Source: Microbacterium halotolerans (lineage in GTDB: Bacteria > Actinomycetota > Actinomycetes > Actinomycetales > Microbacteriaceae). From it: 64,000 nucleotides of DNA. Below are positions 20,907 to 29,436 of the stretch, piece after piece. The stretch covers positions 1,749,953 through 1,813,952 of the forward strand of contig NZ_KZ984051.1 of NCBI RefSeq assembly GCF_003569805.1, read 5' to 3'. Every line of letters starts with the position of its first letter. The stretch's first letter is position 1. A program made the position numbers and the translations under genes. Below the pieces are notes generated by a model. It saw only the letters and a list, made by a program, of their open reading frames with translations. It was not told where the DNA came from and searched no databases.

Positions 20907-21853
20907 GTGTCCTTCCCTCGCAGCAGGCGCTGCATCGGCAGTACGACGAGTAGGACCAGCGCCATGAGAATGACCGCGAGAGCCGACGCCGTACCGACGT
21001 CGCGTTGGAAGAAGGCGAGGTAGTAGATCTGCAGACCCGGCACCATTGTGGAACCGCCTGGCCCGCCCTGGGTCGAGATATAGATGATGTCGAACGCCGC
21101 CAGAGCCGAGATGACCGTGACCGTCACCGCCACTGTGAGCTCTTGGCGAACGCTGGGGAGGGTGATGGCGAAGAACTCTCGTATCGGGCCGGCTCCGTCG
21201 ATCCGCGCCGCCTCGTACAGCGACGGGTCGATTTTGGACATTCCTGCTAGGAGAAGTACGGTGCACAGACCCAGCTGCACCCACGCGCCGATCATGCCCA
21301 CTGCCGGGAGCGCGGTCGTGAAATCCCCGAGCCAGGCTCGTGCGAGATGACCGAGTCCGACTGCGCGCAGCAGCTCGTTGACGAGGCCGTCGCTGGCCAG
21401 CTGCCAGCTCCACATGATGCCGGAGGCGACAAGGGGAATCACCTGCGGAAGGAATAGCACGGTACGCGAGAAGCCGGCGAAACGCGATGCCGCGATGCCG
21501 CGGATGACGTTCGCGGCGAAGAGGCCGAGCACGACGGGGATCACGCTGAAGTAGATGATCAGCTCGAATGAGTTGAGTATCGCACCGACCAAGGCAGGGT
21601 CGCGGAACACGGCGGCATAGTTCGACACGCCCTCCCACGTCGCAGCGGAGAAACCGTCCCAGTCGTAGAACGAGTACTGAGCTGTCAGAGCGATCGGGCG
21701 CAGCACGAACGCGATGTAGAACGTCGCAGCCGGCAGGACGAGCAGATAGGCCCCAGCGGCGCGTGTGAATCTGCGTCGTCGGTCGAATCGTCGGCGTCTC
21801 GTGCGGGCCGCCGCGTCTGGGTCCACGGCGGCCCGTGTCATGGGGGACGTCAT
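20903..21853 (-). CDS. Sugar ABC transporter permease (MalF type)
   Basis: 316 aa with a basic N-terminus and six main hydrophobic helices. The EAA loop reads LYEAARIDGAGPIREFFAIT. The segment STQGGPGGSTMVPGLQIYY near the end is typical of CUT1 MalF-like permeases. It starts 2 nt after the binding-protein stop and overlaps the next permease by ATGA, so stoichiometric co-translation is likely. Confidence 0.92.
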   Translation of the reverse strand: MTSPMTRAAVDPDAAARTRRRRFDRRRRFTRAAGAYLLVLPAATFYIAFVLRPIALTAQYSFYDWDGFSAATWEGVSNYAAVFRDPALVGAILNSFELIIYFSVIPVVLGLFAANVIRGIAASRFAGFSRTVLFLPQVIPLVASGIMWSWQLASDGLVNELLRAVGLGHLARAWLGDFTTALPAVGMIGAWVQLGLCTVLLLAGMSKIDPSLYEAARIDGAGPIREFFAITLPSVRQELTVAVTVTVISALAAFDIIYISTQGGPGGSTMVPGLQIYYLAFFQRDVGTASALAVILMALVLLVVLPMQRLLRGKDT

Positions 21854-21855
21854 CG

Positions 21856-23226
21856 TCAGCCGTCGACCTCAGCCTCGTAATCGGTCTGGACCGAGCTGAG
21901 CACCTCGGCAGGGTCCTGCTGACCCTCCGCGAGCCGTTGCATCGCGGGGGTCCAGCTCTGAGCGTAGATCGAACCGGTGGCATTGGCGATGAAGTCCATC
22001 GCTCCGTCGGCCTCGCTGATGATCGAACCGGCGCTGAGCGTTTCCGCAGTCACGGACGCCGGATCGACGTCAGGCATGAATGCGTCTGCAGGTCCCATGG
22101 GGTGGGAGCCACCGACTTCCACCGTGATCGTCCGTGCCGTCTCGTCTGTCGCGATCCAGTTGAGGAAGTATGCCGCGCATTCCGGGTTCTCCGCGTATGC
22201 AGAGACTCCGTAGGTAAGCGGTGCAGACATCGCACCGAGCTGACCGTCTTCCTCGATCGGAGGCATCGGGAAGAAGCCGACCTCACCCGGCATCTGCTCG
22301 TCGAAGTTCCCCGATTCCCAGTCGCCGCTGAAGATGAACGCGCTCTCTCCATCGATGAACCGGGCGATCATCTGCGAGTAGTCGAGGGCGTTGATGTCGT
22401 CTGCGAAGTACTCCTCGTCGATCCAGCTCTGGAGGTGTGTCGTCGCGCGCAGGTTATCCGGAGTGTCGATCGTGGCGCCGGGCTTCTGGAAGACCCAGTC
22501 ATTGATCGGCGCCGTCTCTCCGTAGGATGCCATGAGCAGTTGGAGTGGGAAGAGCAGCCCACCTGTTGCACCGCCGTTGAACTGTGCGACGGGAGTGAGA
22601 CCAGCGTCTCGGGCGGCGCCGAGCTGTGCATCGAACTCGTCAAGGGTCGTGGGAGGGGAAACCATGCCGAACTCCGATGCAAGCGTCTTGTTGTAGTAGA
22701 CGCCTGTCATGGAGAAGTTCAGTCCCATGCCGTAGAGCGGCCCAGCGCCCCGCCTGCCCTCGTCATCGACGCGCAGTTGTTCGAGCTGAGCCTCGGGCCA
22801 ATCCGTCCAGCCGAACTGTTCAGCGTACGGATCGAGGTCGAGCAGAAGATCAGCGGACGCGAGTTCGGACATCTGGGGAAGGCGCATGAGGTCGGGCGGT
22901 GAGTCGCGAAGCACTCGTGGGGCATTCTGCGTGATGACGGCGAACTGGTCCTCGCGGATGTCGAACGTTACGTTCGGGTGCTGAGCGGTGAACTCGGCTG
23001 CGAGTTCCTTGGGGAGGGGGAAGCCTGTCTCGATGTACATGTCGAGCACGACATCGTCGTCGCCGCAGGCTGCTGTCTGCGGCGACTGCTGTGCGGGCGG
23101 GTCATCGTCGGGCGATGCGCCGCCTCCGGGTGGCGCGCACGCCGCAAGAGCGAGAACAGAAACTGACAGAGCGCCTATGACGAGTGGCGCGCTGCGTGCG
23201 GGGGTTGGTGAAGTGTGGCGAGACAA
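21856..23226 (-). CDS. Sugar-binding lipoprotein of the ABC importer
   Basis: 456 aa. The start is TTG, fixed by AAAGGAG a few bases upstream; no ATG or GTG fits. A lipoprotein signal ends LALAAC (Cys about 30). The rest is a family 1 extracellular solute-binding fold with acidic residues and tryptophans suited to an oligosaccharide site. It is the first gene of a five-gene operon with two permeases, an esterase and a glycosidase, under a promoter overlapped by a LacI-type operator. Confidence 0.92.
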   Translation of the reverse strand: MSRHTSPTPARSAPLVIGALSVSVLALAACAPPGGGASPDDDPPAQQSPQTAACGDDDVVLDMYIETGFPLPKELAAEFTAQHPNVTFDIREDQFAVITQNAPRVLRDSPPDLMRLPQMSELASADLLLDLDPYAEQFGWTDWPEAQLEQLRVDDEGRRGAGPLYGMGLNFSMTGVYYNKTLASEFGMVSPPTTLDEFDAQLGAARDAGLTPVAQFNGGATGGLLFPLQLLMASYGETAPINDWVFQKPGATIDTPDNLRATTHLQSWIDEEYFADDINALDYSQMIARFIDGESAFIFSGDWESGNFDEQMPGEVGFFPMPPIEEDGQLGAMSAPLTYGVSAYAENPECAAYFLNWIATDETARTITVEVGGSHPMGPADAFMPDVDPASVTAETLSAGSIISEADGAMDFIANATGSIYAQSWTPAMQRLAEGQQDPAEVLSSVQTDYEAEVDG

Positions 23227-23260
23227 CGGTGTCTCCTTTCGCGAAGGGTAATCGCTGGAA

Positions 23261-23276
23261 GCTAACGCGTGTTAGC
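23261..23276. promoter_or_regulatory. LacI-family operator
   Basis: GCTAAC-N4-GTTAGC is an inverted repeat in the divergent region between the importer operon and its LacI-type regulator. It covers roughly +1 to +16 of the importer promoter, the classic position for a repressor that releases when sugar is present. Confidence 0.65.
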
Positions 23277-23283
23277 ATTGACC

Positions 23284-23312
23284 AGTATGAGGAGTGCTCA
23301 CCTGCTTGTCAA
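23284..23312 (-). promoter_or_regulatory. Sigma-70 type promoter of the importer operon
   Basis: On the minus strand TTGACA (23312-23307) is followed after exactly 17 nt by CATACT (23289-23284). The start point would fall at about 23277, at the edge of the operator. The TTG start lies about 50 nt downstream with a strong ribosome-binding site. Confidence 0.6.
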
Positions 23313-23324
23313 CCCTCGTCGGTG

Positions 23325-23350
23325 TGGCATGCCCGTGACAGGGCATGCCA
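23325..23350. repeat. Perfect 10-bp inverted repeat in the lacI leader
   Basis: TGGCATGCCC and GGGCATGCCA are separated by GTGACA, ending 16 nt before the regulator GTG. Each arm contains the palindrome GGCATGCC. It could be a second operator for autoregulation or an RNA hairpin that limits translation of the regulator. Confidence 0.5.
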
Positions 23351-23366
23351 TGGAGAGGATCAAGAG

Positions 23367-24398
23367 GTGAAAGCCAGGCGAGTGACCCAGGCCGGTGTGG
23401 CGCACGCTGCGGGTGTCTCGCGTTCGACGGCTTCGCTCGTGCTCTCCGGACGGGGCGACGAGCTGCGCATTTCGGGCGAGGTGCAGAGGAGAGTACGCCA
23501 GGTCGCTCTCGAACTCGGGTACCGTCCCAATCTGGTTTCTGCTGGTCTTCGCGACGGAACGAGTCGAACCATCGGATTCCTCTCAGACACGATCGCCACC
23601 TCTCAGCTTGCCGGAGACATGATCCGAGGAGCTCTTGCTGAGGCGCATCGTGCCGGGTACATGCTGTTCATCGGTGAGAGCGAGGGCGACATCGCTGAAG
23701 AGGAGCGCCTCGTCGACGCGATGCTGGACCGTCAGGTGGACGCCGTCGTCATCGCATCGATGTTCACCCGCGAGCGGGGAGTATCGGAAGCGGCGCGCGG
23801 CCGTGCAGTACTTCTCAACGCGCTGCCGGAGCATGGAATCGACGTCGCGGCCGTGGTGCCGGACGAGTACGACGCAGGGCGCCGCTCCGCTGAGAGGCTG
23901 CTCGCCGCGGGCCACCGCCGGATCCATCTGATCGGTGTGGGGCTGGGCGAGGATGAGGTGCCACCTGAAACGGTCGCGGGAGTCGAGCGTCGGCGCGGCA
24001 TCCTCGACGCGCTGGGGGCCGTCGGTGTGACTCCTGAAAGCGGGCGGCTGTGCAGAATCTGGCTTCCTGACGACGGCTGGAAGGCTACCCGCGATCTGCT
24101 CGCATCTGGTGTCGACGGAGGGGCGCTGATCACGTTTAACGACCGTCTCGCATTCGGTGCATATCAGGCGCTCCACGAGGCGGGGCTCACAATTCCCGAT
24201 GACTTCTCGATGGTGTCGTTCGACGACCACCAACTGGCGGGCTGGCTGCATCCGGGACTGACGACGTTCGCGATCCCGCACTACGAGCTCGGTGAACGTG
24301 CAGTTCGGCGGTTGCTGACGGATGAAGGCCCCACAGGGGGCACAGAGCGGATCGCAATGCCGCTGGTGGAGCGCGGATCGATCGCCGAACACGGTTGA
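23367..24398 (+). CDS. LacI-family transcriptional repressor
   Basis: 343 aa, GTG start preceded by AGAGGA. The N-terminal helix-turn-helix is VTQAGVAHAAGVSRSTASLV with the hinge-side LELGYRPNLVSAGLR. The periplasmic-binding-protein-like effector domain runs from about 60 to the end, with TFNDRLAFGAYQALHEAG and MVSFDDHQLAGWLHPGLTT typical of the family. Divergent from the sugar importer operon, it should repress that operon through the operator at 23261-23276 and respond to the imported sugar or its breakdown product. Confidence 0.93.
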   Translation: MKARRVTQAGVAHAAGVSRSTASLVLSGRGDELRISGEVQRRVRQVALELGYRPNLVSAGLRDGTSRTIGFLSDTIATSQLAGDMIRGALAEAHRAGYMLFIGESEGDIAEEERLVDAMLDRQVDAVVIASMFTRERGVSEAARGRAVLLNALPEHGIDVAAVVPDEYDAGRRSAERLLAAGHRRIHLIGVGLGEDEVPPETVAGVERRRGILDALGAVGVTPESGRLCRIWLPDDGWKATRDLLASGVDGGALITFNDRLAFGAYQALHEAGLTIPDDFSMVSFDDHQLAGWLHPGLTTFAIPHYELGERAVRRLLTDEGPTGGTERIAMPLVERGSIAEHG

Positions 24399-24426
24399 GC
24401 CTCCGCCGTCCGTCGACGTGCAACGA

Positions 24427-25995
24427 CTATGTCAATGCGTCTTGATCGCCGTCCGGCACCGCGTCCAGGGGCTTCGCGGGCAGGCGCACCTCGAACGTCG
24501 TGTCGCCCGGTGAGCTGCGCATGCTGATCGTGCCGTGGTGCGCCTCGATGATGGCCTTTGCGATCGCCAGGCCGAGACCCGTGCCTCCCGTCTTGCGCGC
24601 TCGCGACACGTCGCCGCGCGCGAACCGCGAGAACATCTCCGCCTGCAGCCCATCGTCGATGCCAGGCCCGTTGTCGTGCACCTGCACCACGGCACGCGTG
24701 GCGCTGCCCTCGCCTTCGCGGTGCACGCGCAGCGTCACCTCAGTGTCTGCGGGGGTGTGCGTTCGCGCGTTGGCGAGCAGATTCACGAACACCTGGCTGA
24801 GCCTGGCACCGTCTCCTGCGACGATGAGCGGCTCCTCGTCGGCCTCCACGCTCCAGGCATGGTCCGGCGCGGCCACCTGCTGATCGACCAGCGCGTACAC
24901 GGCGACCTCGGTGAGATCGACCGCGTCGATGACCACTTCCTGACCCTCGTCGAGCCGCGCCAGCAGGAGAAGATCCTCCACCAGCCCCGTCATCCTCAGC
25001 GACTGCGCCTGAATGCGCTCGAGCGACTGCTCCGTGGTGTCGGACAGCGTGGGGTCCCGCAGCGACAGCTCCGAATAGCCCCGGATGGACGCCAACGGAG
25101 TGCGCAGCTCGTGGCTGGCATCGGCGACGAAGCGGCGCATGGTCGCCTCATTGCGCTCGCGCGCCGACAGGGAGTTCTCAACGTGGTCGAGCAGCGTGTT
25201 CAGCGAGGAGCCCACCTGTCCGACCTCGGTCGCAGGGTCGGCCTGGTCGTGCGGAACGCGCTCGGCGATCGACACGTCGCCCTGGTCGAGGCGCTGGCGC
25301 GAGACGCGTGTGGCGGTCTCAGCGATGTCGCGCAGCGGACGCAGGCCTCTCCGGATGATCACGCTGGTCGCGACCCCGAGGCCGACCATACCGCCCGCTG
25401 TGACCAGGCCGATCGCCCACAGCATCCGGGCCAGCGTCTCGCTCTCGCTGCTGGTCGCCAGTCCCAGCACTCCGAGCACTTTGCCAGAGGAGCCGTCGAT
25501 CAGCGCCTGCACTCTGAAGCTTCCGATGCCGGAGAGCTTCACCGTGTGCGGACGGACGTCCGTGATGACCGCAAGCACTTCGGATATCTGCTGCGCTGAC
25601 AGCGACTGTGCCGAGAAGTCCTCGGTGAAGTAGGCACCGGCCGCGCCGCCGGAACTCGTCCCGAAGATCAGCATCGTGCCTGGCGCGGCGCGTGAGTCCT
25701 GCAACTGACCGACAGGATCGCCGGCGGCTGCGTTCTTGCCGAACTCCGGCCCGAGGGATTCGCTCGTGTTCTTGAGGCGTTCGTCGACGCTCGCGTTGAG
25801 CACGGTGGTCAGCACGGCGCTCGTGACGAGTGCGACCACCAGCAGGATGCCGGCGACGATCGCGAACACCGTCGCCATCAGCCGCGACTGCATGCTCATC
25901 TTTCCGGTGAGCCGCCCCGGTGCGACCGACCCGGTCGGAGTCTCGTCGGTCGGTTGCTGCGGCGGTGGGGCACCCGTCGCCGGGATCCGGCTCAC
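24427..25995 (-). CDS. Membrane sensor histidine kinase
   Basis: 522 aa, GTG start overlapping the response-regulator stop (GTGA). A proline-rich cytosolic lead (1-32) precedes TM1 (about 41-66), an extracellular sensor region (67-190), TM2 (about 191-214), HAMP (about 216-270), and the dimerisation/phosphoacceptor helix with His295 in ASHELRTPLAS. The ATP-binding domain follows (VNLLANARTHT as N box, DNGPGIDD as G1, GGTGLGLAI as G2). The organisation is that of PhoR/TcrY-like EnvZ-class kinases; the signal is unknown. Confidence 0.93.
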   Translation of the reverse strand: MSRIPATGAPPPQQPTDETPTGSVAPGRLTGKMSMQSRLMATVFAIVAGILLVVALVTSAVLTTVLNASVDERLKNTSESLGPEFGKNAAAGDPVGQLQDSRAAPGTMLIFGTSSGGAAGAYFTEDFSAQSLSAQQISEVLAVITDVRPHTVKLSGIGSFRVQALIDGSSGKVLGVLGLATSSESETLARMLWAIGLVTAGGMVGLGVATSVIIRRGLRPLRDIAETATRVSRQRLDQGDVSIAERVPHDQADPATEVGQVGSSLNTLLDHVENSLSARERNEATMRRFVADASHELRTPLASIRGYSELSLRDPTLSDTTEQSLERIQAQSLRMTGLVEDLLLLARLDEGQEVVIDAVDLTEVAVYALVDQQVAAPDHAWSVEADEEPLIVAGDGARLSQVFVNLLANARTHTPADTEVTLRVHREGEGSATRAVVQVHDNGPGIDDGLQAEMFSRFARGDVSRARKTGGTGLGLAIAKAIIEAHHGTISMRSSPGDTTFEVRLPAKPLDAVPDGDQDALT

Positions 25996-26726
25996 GATTC
26001 CTTCTGAGGTGCCTTGATCATGTATCCGGCGCCGCGCACGGTGTGGATCAGCGGATCGCCGCCGGCGTCGATCTTCTTGCGCAGGTACGAGATGTAGAGC
26101 TCGACGACGCTGGAGCGCCCTCCGAAGTCGTAGTTCCACACGCGGTCGAGAATCTGCGCCTTGCTCAGCACGCGGCGCGGGTTGCGCATCAGGAAGCGCA
26201 GCAGTTCGAACTCGGTGGCCGTCAGCTCGATCTCGCGCCCGTCGCGATCGACCTCGTGGCTGTCCTCATTCAGGCTGAGGTCGCCCACGCGGAGCACCGG
26301 GTCCTCCTCCGCGGGCTGCACGCCGGTACGGCGCATCAGAGCGCGCAGGCGGGCGACGACCTCTTCGAGGCTGAACGGCTTGGTGACGTAGTCGTCGCCG
26401 CCAGCGGTGAGGCCGGCGACGCGGTCCGAGACCGCGTCCTTCGCGGTGAGGAACAGGATCGGCACGTCGTCGCCCGACTGGCGCAGTCGCTGCATCACCG
26501 CCATGCCGTCGAGATCGGGCATCATGATGTCGAGCACGACCGCATCAGGCGCGAACTCGCTTGCGGCGCGCAGCGCGTCGAAACCGCTCGCCTCTGCGCG
26601 CACTTCCCAGCCCTCCATCTTCAGCGCCATGGAGAGCAGATCGGTGAGCATCTGCTCGTCGTCGACGACGAGCACGCGAACGGGCGAGCCGTCGGGCCGG
26701 GCGAGGGGAGCGTGCGGATCGGTCAT
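25992..26726 (-). CDS. OmpR/PhoB-family response regulator
   Basis: 244 aa from the ATG at 26726, which has GGAG just upstream; ATGs at 26735 and 26744 would add 3 or 6 residues. The receiver domain has the acidic pocket VDDE and phosphoacceptor Asp66 in LDIMMPD, with LTAKDA and KPF completing the site. The C-terminal winged helix contains ELTATEFELLRFLMRNPRRV and GRSSVVELYISYLRKKID. It pairs with the overlapping kinase. Direct repeats upstream (26749-26779) look like its own binding site, so autoregulation is likely. Confidence 0.95.
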   Translation of the reverse strand: MTDPHAPLARPDGSPVRVLVVDDEQMLTDLLSMALKMEGWEVRAEASGFDALRAASEFAPDAVVLDIMMPDLDGMAVMQRLRQSGDDVPILFLTAKDAVSDRVAGLTAGGDDYVTKPFSLEEVVARLRALMRRTGVQPAEEDPVLRVGDLSLNEDSHEVDRDGREIELTATEFELLRFLMRNPRRVLSKAQILDRVWNYDFGGRSSVVELYISYLRKKIDAGGDPLIHTVRGAGYMIKAPQKES

Positions 26727-26748
26727 GTACTCCATTGTGCGCACGAAT

Positions 26749-26779
26749 CTATGCGTCCGCTATGGCGTGTGCTATGCGT
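26749..26779. repeat. Direct repeats, candidate OmpR-type regulator box
   Basis: CTATGCGT, CTATGGCGT and CTATGCGT start at 26749, 26760 and 26772, an 11-12 bp period equal to one helical turn. Another CTATGCGT lies at 26857-26864. OmpR-family regulators bind such tandem direct repeats. The array sits just upstream of the regulator start and next to a TANNNT box (TAGATT on the minus strand). Confidence 0.5.
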
Positions 26780-26955
26780 CGCCTGTGAAATCGGCGCGGG
26801 TGGCCGCCGCCGCTTCGCGACCTCACTCGTCGGGCCTTCCGGTGCGCCGATCTGCGCTATGCGTTCGTGCGCGTCGGATCCCGTGTGAGAAATTGCGCCA
26901 CGGTCATCCGGGAACCGCGTTCCGGCGCACCTGAGCACGGGACGCCTGGAACAGC

Positions 26956-26990
26956 AGCGGGCCGCCCCGGATCATCCGGATCGGCCCGCT
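26956..26990 (-). terminator. Terminator of gnd
   Basis: A 9-bp stem (AGCGGGCCG with CGGCCCGCT), whose loop holds a further CCGGAT/ATCCGG pairing, begins 13 nt after the gnd stop on the minus strand. It lacks a T tract. Confidence 0.55.
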
Positions 26991-27003
26991 GAGAGCGCTG
27001 AGA

Positions 27004-28443
27004 TCAGTGCGTGTCTTCGGCCTCGATCTCGGAGCGGTCGCCCGACCACAGCGTGTGGAAGGTGCCCTCCTTGTCGATGCGCTTGTAGGTGTGCGCACCG
27101 AAGAAGTCGCGCTGCCCCTGCACCAGCGCGGCCGGCAGGCGCTCCGCGCGGATGCCGTCGTAGTACGCCAGCGACGAACTGAACGCCGGCGAGGGGATTC
27201 CCGCCTGTGTGGCGGCGATGACGACGCGACGCCATGCGGCCTGGCCGCGGGTGAGCGCATCGGCGAAGTACGGAGCCGCGGCGAGCACGGGCAGATCCGG
27301 CTGCTCGGCGTAGGCATCGGCGATGCGGTTCAGGAACTGGGCGCGGATGATGCAGCCCTCGCGCCAGATCTTCGAGACGGCGCCGAGATCGATCGTCCAG
27401 CCGTACTCCTCGGCGCCTGCGCGGATCTCGTCGAAGCCCTGCGAGTACGCGATGATCTTGGAGGCGAACAGCGCCTGGGCGACGTCCTCGATGAACGCAT
27501 CGGCGTCATCGACCTGGAACTCCTCGCCGGGCCCAGGGAGCGTCGCCGCCACGGCGCGCTGCTCGGGGTGGGAGGAGAGGGAGCGGGCGAAGGTGGCCTC
27601 AGCGATGCCGGAGACGGGAACGCCGAGCGAGAGTGCGGTCTGCACCGTCCAGGCTCCGGTGCCCTTGGCGCCGGCCTGGTCGAGGATGACGTCCACGAGC
27701 GGCTTGCCCGTCGCCGCGTCGTTCTGGCGCAGCACCTCGGCGGTGATCTCGATGAGATACGACTCGAGCTCGCCGGTGTTCCACTTGGCGAACACATCGG
27801 CGATCTCGGCCGGGGTCTTGCCGGTGCCGCGCCGGATCAGATCGTAGGCCTCGGCGATCAGCTGCATGTCGGCGTACTCGATGCCGTTGTGCACCATCTT
27901 CACGAAGTGGCCGGCGCCGTCGTGGCCGACGTGGGTCACGCAGGGTTCGCCCTCTGCGACTGCGGCGATCGACTCGAGGATCGGCCCGAGCGTCACCCAC
28001 GACTCGTCGGAGCCGCCTGGCATGATCGACGGACCGTTGAGTGCGCCCTCTTCGCCGCCGGAGATGCCGGCGCCGACGAAGTTGATGCCCGTCTCGCGGA
28101 CGGCCTTCTCACGGCGGATCGTGTCGGGGAAGTAGGCGTTGCCGCCGTCGACGATGATGTCGCCGGGCTCGAAGACCTTGACGAGTTCATCGATGACCGC
28201 GTCCGTGCCACGGCCGGCCTTGACCATGATGATCGCCGCGCGGGGCTTCGACAGCGACGCGGCGAACTCCTCGTAGGAGAACGCGGGGATGAACCCGGCC
28301 TCGGGGTGCTCGCTCACCAGCGTGTCGGTCTTCTCACGACTGCGGTTGTACACCGCGACCGTGTTCCCTTCGCGGCTGGCAAGGTTGCGGGCCAGATTCG
28401 ACCCCATCACGGCAAGTCCGACGACTCCGATATTCGCACTCAT
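27004..28443 (-). CDS. gnd: 6-phosphogluconate dehydrogenase, decarboxylating
   Basis: 479 aa. Oxidises 6-phosphogluconate to ribulose-5-phosphate with NADP in the pentose phosphate pathway. The N-terminal Rossmann motif is GVVGLAVMGSNLARNLA; the substrate region has the GAGISGGEEGALNGPSIMPGG stretch (first residues GAGISGGEEGA), and KMVHNGIEYADMQLIAEAY matches the family; length is typical. On the coding strand a TAGCCT box (28456-28451) lies 7 nt before the ATG with no ribosome-binding site, suggesting a leaderless mRNA. The gene stands alone with its own terminator. Confidence 0.96.
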   Translation of the reverse strand: MSANIGVVGLAVMGSNLARNLASREGNTVAVYNRSREKTDTLVSEHPEAGFIPAFSYEEFAASLSKPRAAIIMVKAGRGTDAVIDELVKVFEPGDIIVDGGNAYFPDTIRREKAVRETGINFVGAGISGGEEGALNGPSIMPGGSDESWVTLGPILESIAAVAEGEPCVTHVGHDGAGHFVKMVHNGIEYADMQLIAEAYDLIRRGTGKTPAEIADVFAKWNTGELESYLIEITAEVLRQNDAATGKPLVDVILDQAGAKGTGAWTVQTALSLGVPVSGIAEATFARSLSSHPEQRAVAATLPGPGEEFQVDDADAFIEDVAQALFASKIIAYSQGFDEIRAGAEEYGWTIDLGAVSKIWREGCIIRAQFLNRIADAYAEQPDLPVLAAAPYFADALTRGQAAWRRVVIAATQAGIPSPAFSSSLAYYDGIRAERLPAALVQGQRDFFGAHTYKRIDKEGTFHTLWSGDRSEIEAEDTH

Positions 28444-28695
28444 GCGTACAAGGCTATCGCCCCGGGGAGCGTCAGAGAGACGCGAACGGTTCGACGACGC
28501 GATACGGAGTCGCACAGCGATTCTCTTTCGGATGATTCGTCGGGTACGATGGAGGCGACCTCGGCGAGGGATAGCCATGAACGGCATCCGTTATCGACGC
28601 GGGTGTGCGGGCCGCCATGCTCTCCTCACGTGTCGCGTTCGAGTCGAGAAGCTTAACCACCGTGGCAGCCACATGCCGCGAGTACGAGGAGAATC

Positions 28696-29307
28696 ATGAG
28701 CGACAAGAACACTCTCGCGGCGTCTGTCCGCACCGAGTTCGGCAAGGGCTACGCGCGCCGTCTGCGCGCGGCCGGCAAGATCCCTGCTGTCATCTACGGC
28801 CACGGCAACGATCCGACCCACGTCGCGCTGCCCGGCCACGAGACTGGCCTGATCGTTCGCCACGCGAACGCCGTCATCGACCTCGACGTCGAGGGCAAGA
28901 GCGAGCTCGTGCTCGTCAAGGATGTGCAGCGCGACCCGGTGCGCTCGATCATCGAGCACATCGACCTGATCTCGATCAAGCGCGGCGAGAAGATGCAGGT
29001 CGACGTGCCGTTCGTGATCGAGGGCGAGAGCTTCGCCGGCACGATCCACACGCAGTCGGCATCGGCCATCACGGTCGAGGCAGAGGCGTTCCACATCCCC
29101 GAGACCCTGACGGTTTCGATCGACGGTCTTGAGGACGGCACGTACGTCTACGCCAAGGACGTCGAGATGCCGGAGGGCGTCACGCTCGCCGACGACCCCG
29201 AGCTGCTGCTGGTGTCGATCTCGACGCCGCGCGGCGAGGAGGACGAGCTGGAGGAGGGCGAGGCCGCAGCCGAGGGCGAGGCCGCGTCGGAGGAGGCTGC
29301 AGAGTAA
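28696..29307 (+). CDS. rplY: 50S ribosomal protein L25, CTC type
   Basis: 203 aa, ATG start with GAGGAGAATC upstream. Residues 1-95 form the 5S-rRNA-binding L25 domain (RTEFGKGYARRLRAAGKIPAVIYGHG). Residues about 100-180 form the TL5/CTC beta domain with SIDGLEDGTYVYAKDVEMPEG nearby (first residues SIDGLEDGTY). A glutamate/alanine-rich tail ends the protein. A strong intrinsic terminator follows before pth. Confidence 0.95.
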   Translation: MSDKNTLAASVRTEFGKGYARRLRAAGKIPAVIYGHGNDPTHVALPGHETGLIVRHANAVIDLDVEGKSELVLVKDVQRDPVRSIIEHIDLISIKRGEKMQVDVPFVIEGESFAGTIHTQSASAITVEAEAFHIPETLTVSIDGLEDGTYVYAKDVEMPEGVTLADDPELLLVSISTPRGEEDELEEGEAAAEGEAASEEAAE

Positions 29308-29382
29308 GAGGTCGCACCGACGGACGTCGGTGACGCGAGTCAGGCGGCCTGTCGGCGCGAGCTCTGACACCACGACGTCTCT

Positions 29383-29421
29383 GCGAGGGGGTGCGATGAT
29401 GATCGCACCCCCTCGCTTTTT
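29383..29421 (+). terminator. Intrinsic terminator of rplY
   Basis: A perfect 15-bp stem (29383-29397 with 29402-29416) closes a GATG tetraloop and is followed by five T residues. It is the clearest rho-independent terminator in the window. Confidence 0.9.
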
Positions 29422-29436
29422 CGTGAAAGGAGAGCC

